The notes under the pieces are model-generated. The model searched no databases and was not told the DNA's origin. It saw only the letters and a program-made list of their open reading frames with translations. From Oscheius tipulae (taxonomy: Eukaryota > Nematoda > Chromadorea > Rhabditida > Rhabditidae), in NCBI GenBank assembly GCA_037178975.1, contig JASJZH010000004.1:8742001-8806000 (forward strand): DNA of 64,000 nucleotides, in the 5' to 3' direction. The stretch's first letter is position 1. Each line of letters opens with the position of its first letter. The translations under genes were made by a program, and so were the position numbers. Below, in pieces: positions 40,805 to 52,195 of the stretch.

Positions 40805-43800
40805 ATGGAAGAAACGGAGAAAACAGAAAAACAGCTGGACTTCAGCGACCTTTTCGATATGGGTAAGTTTTCCCCTATTTTTTTTTTTAAAACTTTTGTG
40901 AACTGCTAAAACATCTCATTCCAGCATCTTTCTATCGTCTTTGTAATTTTTCGTTTGTATCCAGATGATGAACCAGAAATGATAGCTCCTCAGCCTTATC
41001 GTCGTCGCCTTCTGGCTGCTTCTCCTCCAAAGGCGAAACGGTTCGGCTTTATTAGTAAGTTTTTTCTTTCATTTTAAACAAGAGTAACACATGCCCGAAA
41101 CGGCACGGACAGATATAGGAGTGCCGTGACAGTACGGAAGAGGCTTTGGGACCTTTGCAGTAACACAAACCGATATGGCTAGCCTCTATCTTGTAAAGGA
41201 GGTTTGGTTCAGTGACCTTGGACGAGGCTATACAATGCGAGGCCGAGGAACTCCAGATGAATGAGAAGAAAGGCTCCGGCATAGGTTCGGTGAGTTCCAA
41301 TCGTCTCCGAGAACGAGCCGATCTCATCAAAAAGTTCATTGGAGACTACGAGTGCTTTAAGCAGACAGACGATGTAGATTGGTTTCCGGAAAAGCTTTAG
41401 TTCATTGGCTCTCTTTTTAGAGCCAAAAGACTTAGAAGCTTTCTTCATTGCAAGAGTTCGAGCCTGTTCGGCGTTCATCAATGAGAAAAAAGAGCTTGAT
41501 ATCCATGAAGAAGGCGAAGGACAATGGATAGTAACAGAAGAGGAAGAGAATTGGCTTAATGAGCATCTCCAGCATGTAGTCCGCTGTCTTCTGAGAACGA
41601 AAATGCCTATGCAACTGACCCAGAAGGCTTGGAGTAAGTTGGCTCGCTACTTGTTAACAAGTTTCCGAAGAATGGATCGCTTGGATACCCGCGTTTTGAC
41701 ATGAGGTGTGGGAAGCATCGTCCACTGCTTGTAGAGAAAAAAACTATAGCATTCAACACAAAACCGAAAAAAAAACCAAACATCCTCGCTTTCCCTGCAA
41801 GCGATCTCTATGACATTTACCTTCTGTACCACCGACCGCCCTGCTCACTCAAAGCAGTGATAGCATGTGAGCAATTCACTTGGTTTCTTTTTGGAGCAAA
41901 AATACACCGAATACTTATTGATTATACTTTTGTTAAATGAACTTTCTTCAAAATTTTTATTTCAGCTTCAGACTTCAATTTCCACAACATCGCTAGAGGT
42001 CGCTGCTACCTCGACCCGTGAGTTTACTCTTACAAAAAACAGACAAGGCCCAAGTTGAAGAGTCAACGAACTTATTGACAAGATGAAGGAAAATGTCCAC
42101 ATCACAGACGATCATATCGTCGCCTTCAGACGAGGAGTCTCAGGAGCAAAAGGCATGGCGGCACAACACCGATATCCAAAGAATCATTTAAACGATTGGG
42201 GTTGGTTTCTTTGTTCTTTTCACGCTTGTTGAATCGGTTACAGAGAACGACATCAATAGTCAACTCGCTACCCTTATGCTGGAGCCAGAAGCTTTAAAAA
42301 TCGTCGATGATCCGCCATTGGTATCAATCAAACTGGAGGATATTCCCTACCCGGGCTATGGGGACCACGGAGACGAGGGAGAACCGCCGACATCATCGGC
42401 TCCTTCTTATGGAAAGAGTATTTTGAAGAAGGTAGGGCAGAACTTGAACTTACTTACAAGGATTCGAGTTCAGGAGCCAGGAGTCTTCTATTCGGATTGC
42501 GACGTCTATGAGATGACTGACGAGGAGAGGATAACATACAGTTCGGAGTATATGAAGAGACCGAAGAAGAAGGTCAGCTTCTCGGAAGGTAAGTCAAGTA
42601 AGGCTTCAAAGATGTAGGTTGTTTTAACAAACCAAAGGGGGTCTATTACGCCTATTATAGAAGACTCGCATGTAGTTCTCGGAAAGTTTTACAGCAAAAA
42701 TTTTAACGTTCTAGCCTCCTTTTGGTTATTAGAATACAAAAATTGACACTACTAGTGACAGCAAAATCCTATAACATGATTCGAAGAGAGCCAAAGATAA
42801 GATCAGCAAACTTTCCAATTTTAACATGTACCTCTGCAATCAAGTCCCAACTCAATTTTCAGCTGATCCCGAAGTCCGCTTGGTGATTTCCAATCACATC
42901 AAGACTCTCATCGATCAGCACAAAGCAGCCATGGGTAACAACTCAATCGTTTACCCCCAGAGGTACACAGTCGCATACGTCGGGGAGAGGTTTGCCAGCA
43001 CTATGGTGCGTAGTTCAAAAAAAGCATCGACACAATATTTTCAGGCGATCAGCTACAACAAATACCGAGAAATGTGCTGGGCAACCGATAAGAATCTTGC
43101 TTTAGCTCAGGTCCGTATGAGCGGTAATGATGCTGTCAGGGTCCCACATTTAAAACCGCAGAAAGTAAAAAGACATGATGTCAAGGCAGTCATTAAGGAG
43201 AAGGACGGTCAGATTAAAGAGAAATACGAGACAATGCCCATTCCTGCTCATTCCTACTTGGTTCCAAGGCATCTGCCTCCAATTGTGAGCCAGCAACCAC
43301 ATTCGAACCTTTGATAAACATGTTTAGACCGAGCAAAACGACGTTCTTGAAAGTCATCTGAACAGCTTGACTAAATTCGGAAACTTCTGGCAGCCCAACA
43401 TCAATAATGGACCCAAAAGCTCCTACAATTTCTGCTATGGTAAGTCGCTGTCTAACCTCTGAGTCTGTGACTTCAAATTAAAGACCTCAACAAGGGCGCT
43501 GTTAAACTGTCAAAGTGATTATCAGCAAAAAATTCATTTTCAATTAGATCACTCTGTCCACTTTCAGGTAACGCGATCATCAGTGACTCTCTCCTAGAAC
43601 AAGCATTCGAAGAAGCTCTCGACACTGCCGGTATCTTCTGCTTCCCACACCCATTCGATATATTGTAGACTGTTCATTTTCCATTCAGAAATCAAAAGTT
43701 TTTCAGAACTATCTACACATGGATTGATGCGATTAAGCCGGAGGATTTCTCGATTCATAACATTGTCTTTGTCTGGGGATTGGATCGGCTGACCACTGAT

Positions 43801-45365
43801 AAGGAGGGTCAAATGACTCTTGCTGAATTGATGACGTTTGTTAATCTGTTGGAGGTTAAAAAAAGATTTTTCAGACTGTACCAAATGGTCCGCGCTAGGA
43901 TGGATCTGAAGTTCGATGAGTACACAAGTAGAGGTTTCACCCGCCTGTCCAAGCCGAGATACTGGTTCACCACGCTTCCCGTGGTTTGTGAGCTTGAGAC
44001 AGAGAGACAGAAAAACATACTGAATGAGAGACAGTGAGACACTGACTAGGGAAGGGTTTTAGTTGCCCGCGGGATATTGAAACGAGGTAGGTGCCATTCG
44101 AAAGGGCATCGAAAATGATGGTGTTTCCCAAATTTTCAGCTGCGGAATGGATGTCTGCTGTCCTCTGGAGCTTTTCCCGTTTCCAGGTTTTGTGCTGAAT
44201 TTGCGCTCTTGGACTTGGATATCCAGTGCTTCTTTCAGCGCAAGTGACCAAGTGGTGCAGAGCGTGTGCGCTCCGCTGTAAATCTTTTGGTTTTTGGTTC
44301 GAATTCTCTCTTAGGAAAACATTTTTTTTTATATCTTCAAACATATTTAGCTTCTATCGTTGCTTTTTTTCACTCACTGAATACAAAAATTCCTTTTTCG
44401 GATAGCACTGTGACGACCAGTATCGCACAACTTCACAGTAATTTTGACTAAAAAAAGAGGTTATTTTTTGCGTGACAATGTAATGCAAAGTTGTAGCCCT
44501 TGATCTGTTCTACAACTTTGCAACGCATAGCCAGGCCGGAAAAGCATTTCTTCGACTCGAAAAACGAATTTGAACGCGCGAACTATATCAGAAAAAAAAG
44601 TAGGAAATGGGAAGGTCGACTATCAAATTTTTCTAGCTTTTAGCAGTAAAAAAAAGCAACAATAGAAGCTATATACGTTTGAAGATATAAAAAAAATGTT
44701 TTCCTAAGAGAGAATTCGAACCAAAAACCAAAAGTTTTTCAGCGAAGCGCACACGCTCTGCACCACTTGGTCACTTGCGCTGAAAGAAGCACTGGATATC
44801 CAAGTCCAAGAGCGCAAATTCAGCTCAAAACCTGGAAACGGGAAAAGCTCCAGAGGACAGCAGACATCCATTCCGCAGCTGAAAATTTGGGAAACACCAT
44901 CATTTTCGATGCCCTTTCGAATGGCACCTACCTCGTTTCAATATCCCGCGGGCAACTAAAACCCTTCCCTAGTGAGTTAGATACCCAATGTTTCAGGTTG
45001 ATGTTGTGCGTGGAGACATGATACGCTTCAACGAAACCATGAGGCTGTTCATCAAGAGAAACAACACGGTCAAAGGAGGAGTTGAGCCAATTGGTTTGCT
45101 TGACTGGGCTCAATCATGTCAGAAAAGCAAAATTCCAATCCAACCCGAATCCGCCTCTCAACAGTAAAAACTTTCCTTCTATTCTCACAGTAGACGAATG
45201 TTTAGGCTGGATAATTTTTACGATCTTCTAAAGGAACATATCGGTATTCACAAGAGACGCGACAATGATGAAAAAAAGCGTGACATCCGGATGCATCGGG
45301 AGAGATTGAACCAGGTCGAATGGATAGAGAAAATGAATGCCACGAAATCTGAACCGTTGGAATGA
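40805..45365 (+). CDS. Large multi-exon protein of unknown family
   Basis: About fourteen exons splice in phase to an estimated 650-720 residues. In order: an acidic start MEETEKTEKQLDFSDLFDMD; a Lys/Arg/Ser linker; LDEAIQCEAEELQMNEKKGS; DLEAFFIARVRACSAFINEK and WLNEHLQHVVRCLLRTKMPM (helical); a short exon DFNFHNIARGRCYLDP; ENVHITDDHIVAFRRG; SQLATLMLEPEALKIVDD; an acidic/Pro segment GYGDHGDEGEPPTS; KKVSFSEADPEVRLVISNHI; YTVAYVGERFASTMAIS; KQVKRHDVKAVI-like KPQKVKRHDVKAVI; LEQAFEEALDTAGIFCFPHP; WGLDRLTTDKEGQMTLAELM; DVVRGDMIRFNETMRLFI; and a final basic helix RRDNDEKKRDIRMHRERLNQ. No signal peptide or membrane helix, so probably nuclear or cytosolic. I do not recognise it; a divergent scaffold subunit is possible. 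A fold-back element occupies the intron at about 43983-44996. Confidence 0.6.
44045..44973. repeat. Intronic fold-back element, ~330-bp arms
   Basis: Left arm 44045-44374 and right arm 44644-44973 are reverse complements with only scattered mismatches, around a loop of about 270 bases. Outer ends read actagggaagggttttagtt inward from both sides. Each arm contains gtgaccaagtggtgcagagc and ggttcgaattc, resembling RNA polymerase III A and B boxes, but the T-stem does not pair, so it is not a tRNA gene. The whole element sits in an intron whose splice sites join LPV to VDVVRGD in phase. Confidence 0.85.
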
Positions 45366-46290
45366 TCTTGTCTTTTTTTGTCATAATCACTAAGCTTTAT
45401 GAATCAACCGGTTACTGAATAAGTGAATAGTGCTAACATGTTTTTGAATAAGAGGAGACACAGTTGGGGTGTGAGATATGAAAGTGGAAGTCATTTGAGC
45501 AATAAATAAGATGGCTATATGATGTGGATAAGCACAGAATTTAAAGATGCAAAGGGCAGGAAGAGAAAAACTTTGGAATAACTAGTCAGCTACATTGTGT
45601 GGTCGCCTCTTGATTTCGTTAGTGTTTCTTCGACTGTCCAGCTTAGAACGTAAGCCTACTGGACCTGACCCTTCAGGTTGTACTCGTATGCAATTGAGCT
45701 CGCTCTTGCATTGATTACGGGTCAAACTTTAACTTTATCTGATCTTTAGTATTCCTATAGAAAACAGGACAGCTCTCAGAAGAAAAGACTTTAGCACATT
45801 TCGGTATCAGTTTCAGCAAGGGCCATATGATCCCTTATCCAGAGTTTTGGGCACAACATTGGAAGATTCAGTTGAAAAAACAATACTCGCTACTTAAAAG
45901 TGTTTGTACAGTCTGATTAGACTTTCATAGAACCTCTTCTACTACACGCAGTCATAAAACTCCTGATCCGAAATACAGAGCGAGAAATGATAATGAGTAA
46001 TTCGTCAAACTAGCAGGCAGGAGGATCGATATACTAATATATCAACCCAAGTCACTCCCTTCAATACTTCATAATGATCTTCAAGGTCTTTTCACCCCAG
46101 ATGGTTGTCGGAGAGTGTGAAACAAGAGCGCGCAGGCTGGGTAAGGAGCATACTGTCGTCATCTAGCAGGACTAACGCGAACAGTGGTGAAAATGTCGGA
46201 ACAGTTCGCAAACACCGGGAGCTAACATGACAAAATCCGTATGTTTATTAAGTGAAATTCATAATGATCTGCAAGGTCGAGAACCTGCCC
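45366..46290. other. Intergenic between convergent genes
   Basis: Nothing recognisable. The sequence is ordinary in composition and has no open frame of note. Confidence 0.4.
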
Positions 46291-47470
46291 CTATAAGATA
46301 CAACAGCAAAGCTTCCGTAGTATCCCGGACGGTTTCGGCTTTTGCTTCTCTTCGTGAACCAATGGATTGACTGAAACAATTGGTGAACAACGATGACGAG
46401 ATGATATACCGATAACGGACAATTTTTTGTCATTCTCAAGGATAGCAGAAGCCTTCCGTGTCTTCTCAATTACCTCTTCGTGACCTTTTTCGACTTCTTT
46501 CCAGAGGGTACTGAGATTGTTGGCCAGCTCTTTGTTATTAGTGGACACCTCAGCATTTGAGGGGTGCGGCAGCGAGATTTTGATCTGGAAGTGAGTCATC
46601 CTGTTCCTTTGTCTGTCCACTCACTTTTTGAAAGACCTCTTCCAAGGATTCCACATAACTTTGTGCGAGTCCCATGTTCCGCAGCTCTTCTTTTAGCCTG
46701 TAAGCTTATTGTCTACGGATGGATTGGTACGCTTGTCACCTGGTCAAGATCTGATTATGTTCACGTCTGCTGTCATCCTGCTTACGCCGCTCATTCTGAA
46801 CGTAGACATTGAAATCAGTCTTTTGATTATGAGGCTGCGGACGCGACAGCTAGACAGCGCCGTCGCTGTAGCCTTGAAAATCGGATAACCATAAGGTCAT
46901 CGTTTTCTGTATACCTTTTCCCTGTCTAACAACAGTGTAACATTTCTGTTATACCCACTTTTATATGCCCCGAACTGGGCGAAAAACTCAAAGTATAGAA
47001 TCGAACTTACCCTCATGTCTGAGTCCTTTTTATGCTGAATTTTCGACATTTTCTCGAGCCAACGGAAAGACTTCCTGCGTTCACTTCCATCACTGTTTAT
47101 CGTCAATCCACTGTTCATGTTTTCTTTCGACATGACTTCGTAAAGTTCAGAAAAATGTTGTCTCTATATTAACTATCACAAATAAACGAAGTTCTGTCAT
47201 ACCTGGTCTACCAGAAATTCTCGGAGAGTGGTAACCATGACAGGTGTTCCCTCGAACTGTACATTGAGATAGTCTTTAAGGGCTATCAGGAGGTCATCTT
47301 TCACTCGACTATCTTCAGAAAGAGCATCGAATAGAAAGAACAGCTGATAATTAAATGTTTGCTCTAGTTGAAACTCCTACCTGAGCGTGTCGGTCAACAA
47401 TAACTAATAAGGACTGCCATTTCTGTTCGAGGTCTTCAAAGAACTGGCTAACTTCTTCGTAGCGTTCCAT
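46291..47470 (-). CDS. Coiled-coil protein with C-terminal CaaX-type motif
   Basis: Six exons in phase give roughly 290-310 residues. Exon 1 is MERYEEVSQFFEDLEQKWQS ending DRHAQ; exon 2 LFFLFDALSEDSRVKDDLLI to TLREFLVDQ; exon 3 RQHFSELYEVMSKENMNSG and SFRWLEKMSKIQHKK; exon 4 FNVYVQNERRKQDDSRREHN; exon 5 LKEELRNMGLAQSYVESLEE; exon 6 (from 46581) IKISLPHPSNAEVSTNNKEL, a heptad stretch NLSTLWKEVEKGHEEVIEKT, and the end SGILRKLCCCIL. The last four residues CCIL fit a CaaL prenylation box, with a further Cys pair for palmitoylation and basic residues before it, implying membrane attachment. No family recognised; the intermediate acceptor near 46850 is uncertain. Confidence 0.6.
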
Positions 47471-49293
47471 TTTCTATGTAATATCGGTAGGGGTGAAAGG
47501 AGAGCAGACAGGGGAATTGGGGGGATTGCGGGGAACAGTTCGACGTAAACAGCCAGCCAGTCTCGTCCTTTGGCAAAACAGCACACGTATGAAGCTTTCG
47601 AAAGAGCACTTTTACTTTGGTAAACAGGGTAGGATGAAAAGATCAAAATATGGGGCAGAGCCCAGCATCCTTGTGGGGTTATCGGGGTTGACAGAGTTGT
47701 TTACGCCGCCGGAGGATGTGGTCAATAGTAGAGCCAACACAAAGTTTACGAGCCGTGTATCCCAACTAATTGTTTGTTGCTTACACGTACGAAAGTCTAT
47801 AAGAACAAATGCGAGTGACAGAACTCTGACCGGAGAAACTTCTGCTTCGGACCTAACTTCCAGACAACTTGTCTTTTAAACTTCTATACAGAAGTTGGTG
47901 GTCAGCTCCAGAACAATTGAATGTGGCTTTCACGTGAGGGTTACAAATTATTCAGTCTTTCACCTGGAATCCATAAATTTAGATCGATTGATCGCCTCTC
48001 AATGAACCCTTGGACATGATTATGTCTACGGGAAGTTTTCACACAGAGAAATAAACTTTTTCAGAAATATGAAAAACTTTGCCCGATGGCTACAAAATCC
48101 AGTTCGAAACTTGGCAGTTCTTCACTTCAATGTATGGTAAAAATGAATGGGAGGATCCACATTATATTCAATTTGAAGTCCTTACTTGAAAAATAAAATC
48201 TTCTTGAGCCCTTTACGAACAATCCCGCTCTTCAATTTCTCCCTTTCAAGTTCTATCGGTATCAGCTGACTTTCTTCGCATAGGTGGTTGACAGTAAACA
48301 TGGGGTCACAGTACTGAAAAATTTTGAAAAATACCAGTTTTTGTGCAAAACAATAGCATGTCATATCTCAAGGCTGTCTGCGCTTGATTACACACAAAAA
48401 CTAGCTCATAGCTTGCAATTCTTCTACAGTTCCTTCTCGCTATCGGCATTATTCATGATCCCATCCTTTGCACTCCTTGTTGTTTAAGCGACAGCCCTAT
48501 TGGCTTGGCTGGTTGAGCTTCCCCCAACCGATCGGGTGGCCCTTGTCCTGTCCACGTGCTGGGGAGGCCCCCTTCTCGCCGATTGATCGCAAACCGGCGT
48601 TGAGGCCGGCCTGTAAACCGAGGAGGGCCTAATAATAGAGAAGGTGGAGATAAACAAGACAAGATACATTTTGACTCAACTTGGTGTCATCTCCCAACTT
48701 TTAGGCCAAAATTGACCGAATTGTACCCGACAGTTAATCATGGACTCTGAATAGCCACAGAAACGAAACAGTCATTATAGCCATCCATTTGAAATTTAGT
48801 GTGGTAACCGTCCCTTTTTTTTAGGGAAACTGTTGCTCAAAGACTGATTACGAACAACATGGGCTAGTTTGTTGACAGACACAAAACATAACAGTTATTA
48901 GCACAGTCTATGTCTTACTGTCTAAACAGATGAAAAAGCTACCACTATAAATTATCCTATTCCGAAGAAGATTTACCTGCTTCTCTAGAAGATCAACACC
49001 AATTCCAACATTCAAAACCCTTGCTTCAAGGCTTGTTTCAACATGTTGCCAACATTTTTTGCCTTTCTTCAAAGAGTCCTACGTCAAAACAGCTGTTGTT
49101 TTTCATGTGTGCCTCCCTCTTTCACGTTTGTTGCATTTCCGATCAACAAAAAACACAATTTTTCCCATTTTTCCTATCAAGTTCCAACTCGACCACCTAG
49201 CATCTTCAAAGACAGTTCTCTGAACTCCAAGCCAGTTCAATGATCTTGCGGGACAACTGATAAAAAATTTTCCCTTTTCCGGGCTCATCAAGA
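47471..49293. other. Mostly noncoding; two exon-like islands on the minus strand
   Basis: No complete gene. A minus-strand island at about 48489-48620 is GC-rich and, after a TATTAG acceptor, reads ALLGLQAGLNAGLRSIGEKG and on to GKLNQPSQ and stop with a strong C/G bias at third positions, like the last exon of a highly expressed gene. Another at 48970-49070 reads VETSLEARVLNVGIGVDLLE to EKQ before GTAAAT. They cannot be joined with confidence. At 48180-48300 a further minus-strand piece (VNHLCEESQLIPIELEREKL) is exon-like. Confidence 0.35.
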
Positions 49294-49434
49294 TCATAGA
49301 GCTCTCTTCCCTACGGGAACGTCCATGGTCTTTGGCCTGCGAACGTAATAACGGGTCCTCCTCGTTTGCGGCTTTGATTTCTTGGCCAGGGACTTTGGCT
49401 TGTTGTGGGTGCAAATGTACCTCAGCTTGGGCAT
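49294..49434 (-). CDS. Small basic protein, 46 residues
   Basis: MPKLRYICTHNKPKSLAKKS is followed by PQTRRTRYYVRRPKTMDVPV and GKRAL. It is very basic (about one third Lys/Arg), with C/G-biased third codon positions, the pattern of highly expressed genes. A TATA box lies 54 bases upstream (49488-49493). The other two frames are open over part of the same stretch but lack this codon bias. No family recognised; it could be an exon of a longer gene. Confidence 0.4.
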   Translation of the reverse strand: MPKLRYICTHNKPKSLAKKSKPQTRRTRYYVRRPKTMDVPVGKRAL

Positions 49435-49487
49435 CCCCGCTCCCACTCACGTGAAAACCGGGCCGGCCCCTCCTTCCTTCTCTCTCC

Positions 49488-49493
49488 TTTATA
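49488..49493 (-). promoter_or_regulatory. TATA box, minus strand
   Basis: TATAAA in gcgtataaaggag, 54 bases before the ATG at 49434, within a GC-rich context. Confidence 0.4.
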
Positions 49494-49856
49494 CGCCGGG
49501 ACAACCCCACGCCCAACCGAAGTCACCAACAATTGCGTTAGAGGGCCTCCCCGACTTATGTGTCCTGACACTTTATGAACACTTCTGATCATTTGTACTG
49601 TTTGAGTCACACCCTCTCCTCAACTGGATTCTCTTTGTACCGAAGACGTCAGTTCACGTCAGTTGCACGTAGAGAGGCGGAGAACTGAACTATTTAGAGG
49701 TCCTTGTTTTCTCTCAGACACTAGTGAAATTCATACTTTTCTCATTGGTAGCAATGTTGAAACTAGAGTCATACAAGACCATGTATAAAGCTCCCCTTTT
49801 TCGATTATCCCCTTTACTCATTCCGTCACTGAGTTCATTCAACATTTTCAGTCAGG

Positions 49857-50724
49857 ATGTCTTCTACTCTTATCATGGGTTGTGACCGTATGGCGATAGC
49901 TGTGGCTAAGCTACTTAGTCAGTCTGGAGAACGTGTCTGCATGTATGGAGCTCGGGTCTCGGCCAAGAAAGCCTTGGAAAACACCAATGTCAACTTCTGT
50001 AACCGTCTGACCGAAGCTCCGAATATTCAGGCTGTCTTCGCTTTCAATAATGGTGAGTTACTAGCTAAATTTCTCTGACATACACACTTGAAAAACGGAA
50101 TAGCTAGGAGATACTATGAGTAAAGTGTTGGGTATGATCTGTCGTAGCCAGGCTGATACAGAAGATGTACAGATTGTTGAATCGTACATTTGAAAACGAT
50201 CGTACATTTGCGACTGACAATGAGCCGCAATGGTAAACTGGAGGAGCACAGAATTCCGATTGCTATTAAAAACCTATAGGTAGAAGATAAATCGTCTGTG
50301 CCCTTTCTTTACAAGCTTGAACCTTGACTTCCAGCTTCACTTTCCGACATCCGCCTTCTTGGCTCCATCCCTGTCGCCGCGATTGATGGAGAAGCCGACT
50401 GGCACAGCCACGTGTCTGTGCAACTCTACGATCCCATCGAGTCGACGATGACCGCTCAAGTAAGATTCGTTTACCCGCTCCCCAGTAAACAATCTGTTCC
50501 AGATCCGTCTTTCGCCCAATACCGACCCAACCGCCTTGGCTTGCATTGGCGGCCTGTTGGAAAAGATGGGTATCCATCAAGTGGTTCAAGAACAGCCCGA
50601 CGCCTTGGAAGAGATACTCACCTCCAGTGAAAGGTCTCATCAGAAACCCAGTATGGATGACATTGTCCGTACTGTTCTCACCAGCACCACTCCCGTTGAT
50701 CTCAGTAAGCTTCAGAGCTTCTAA
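49857..50724 (+). CDS. Rossmann-fold protein, 3-hydroxyacyl-CoA dehydrogenase-like
   Basis: The ATG follows TTTTCAG by five bases. Exon 1 (49857-50052) begins MSSTLIMGCDRMAIAVAKLL with a degenerate dinucleotide-binding glycine motif (IMGCDRMA against GxGxMG), then ERVCMYGARVSAKKALEN. A short exon GDTMSKVLGMICRSQADTED follows. Exon 3 reads SDIRLLGSIPVAAIDGEADW and HVSVQLYDPIESTMTAQ; exon 4 IRLSPNTDPTALACIGGLLE, EKMGIHQVVQEQPD and the end STTPVDLSKLQSF. The order (binding fold, HFFNP-like QLYDP, LLEKMG) resembles 3-hydroxyacyl-CoA dehydrogenases, but catalytic His/Glu are not obvious, so it may be a non-enzymatic relative. One junction near 50150-50330 is unresolved. Confidence 0.45.
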
Positions 50725-50927
50725 ACGTGTAACTAGTCTTTCACTCTTGTCTCTACTGGAACGATATAAAAATTTAAATACTAGAAGCTCTTCTTCGTGG
50801 CTGACTTTTGCTTCTTATATGTGCAAACACTAGAAAATTCACCAGAAAAGGTGGAACAGGTGGATTCATCAAACCGATTGAAACAGAATCAGCTGCATGG
50901 GACTACAATCTTCCATCTAGGCTTGAT

Positions 50928-52161
50928 GGTTGACTATTTCCGCTTGTTCTGTATCTCTTTTCCACTACTCCCAGAAATTCTATCAATCCTTCTTGTCTAC
51001 ATCATAGCTACCAAATCGCCTAAAATGTTAAATCGTATGAAATGGGTCTTCATCAAGACTGCTGTGGCGGACAGTTTGGCCATGCTTTCAGTGTCTTGGG
51101 GCTGGCAACCTGCATTTTACTATCCATATTTCGTGACAAAAGTTCGCGGTGTTTATAGCAATTTCGGCGAATTCGGAGCTTACTTATCGGTATTTTTTGA
51201 CGTACACTTTGTGCTTCAATCATTTCAGGTAGTAACATATTCAGTGACCTTTGGTGTAGCTCTATCGTGCGTAGCGGAAGCCAGCACGTTCAGACTCGCA
51301 ATTGCTTATAAGCTTGATTCTGTTCTCAAGCTGGCTACAGGTATAGGGTGAGCGGCAATTGAACTTGTGCACTATCCACTGTTAGGATTGACTAAAGTCC
51401 TAAATGCTAACAGGACAATGAAAAGAATCACAGATTGCTTGCATAAGAGCTGCTTTTCAGTTTTATCACCCTTACTACGGTCATAACATTAGGCTTATGG
51501 ACCTCCGTCTCGGTGTTGGTTCAAATGGCCCGAGTGTCTCGAGAGGTACAGCTTCTCTTGTTACCTGTCATTCTTCAGAGCTACCTTATATATCTGCAAT
51601 CCATTAATGGATCAGTTAGTTTAATTCTCGAGATTGATAAAACAGACAACGTGTTCATTTTCTTAATTAGCCACAACCTTGTTAAACTTTTCTGTATGCT
51701 TCTTTTTGTGAAATAACGATATCCTTTTCAGTCATTTGCTTCTTTTGTACCATCACCATGTGCTCAGTTTCTGTAGCACTTTCCAACTATGCTACCCATA
51801 GGGAGCTTTTTAAATCTGCACAGTCAAAAGAGCACCAACGGCTACAAAACAGTATTACCACAGTTCTGATGATACAGGTAGGTTATCAGAAAAAGATACC
51901 ACAGCAAGCACTCAGACTGCGCTACCAATAGTCCTCGTGATAATACCGATTGGCTTAATAGCTTTCTCGGTCATTTTTAACGAAAAGGTGAGGGAATACG
52001 GAACTTCTCTTGATTTTGTCTCCAACTTAATCATCATGTCGTTTAATTTCTACAACGCGGTCAACTCTGTACTGCTCCTCGTGTTTGTGAAGCCCTATCG
52101 GCAGTATGCTTTAAGTCTTGTATCCGGCTCGAATAGTTCACCTGTCAGAAGAGCTACGTAA
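50928..52161 (+). CDS. Serpentine chemoreceptor, family unassigned
   Basis: Starts MVDYFRLFCISFPLLPEILS. Exon 1 has the loop ATKSPKMLNRMKWVFIKTAV and the helix DSLAMLSVSWG; then GAYLSVFFDVHFVLQSF, VTYSVTFGVALSCVA, ITLTTVITLGLWTSVSVLVQ with MARVSREVQ, ICFFCTITMCSVSVALSNYA with KEHQRLQNSITTVLMIQ before helix 6, ALPIVLVIIPIGLIAFSVIF and a seventh helix ending VLLLVFVKPYRQYAL. The loop before helix 6 and the VKPYRQ tail are typical of the Str/Srh/Sri superfamily. Helix 4 exon limits are uncertain. The broken gene at 54136 is its neighbour paralogue. Confidence 0.65.
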
Positions 52162-52195
52162 AGAACCGGAAGATTTTATGTATAGATGAAATGAT

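Noticed and set aside
44220-44320. tRNA gene in the fold-back arm (A-box-like gtgaccaagtggtgcagagc, B-box-like ggttcgaattc)
   Set aside because: The T-stem and acceptor stem do not pair and the same sequence is repeated inverted in the other arm, so it is at most a tRNA-derived repeat.
48489-48620. Calponin repeat in ALLGLQAGLNAGLRSIGEKG
   Set aside because: Only the LQAG-like part resembles a calponin repeat (LQxGxNKGASQAGM); the rest does not fit, so no family was assigned.
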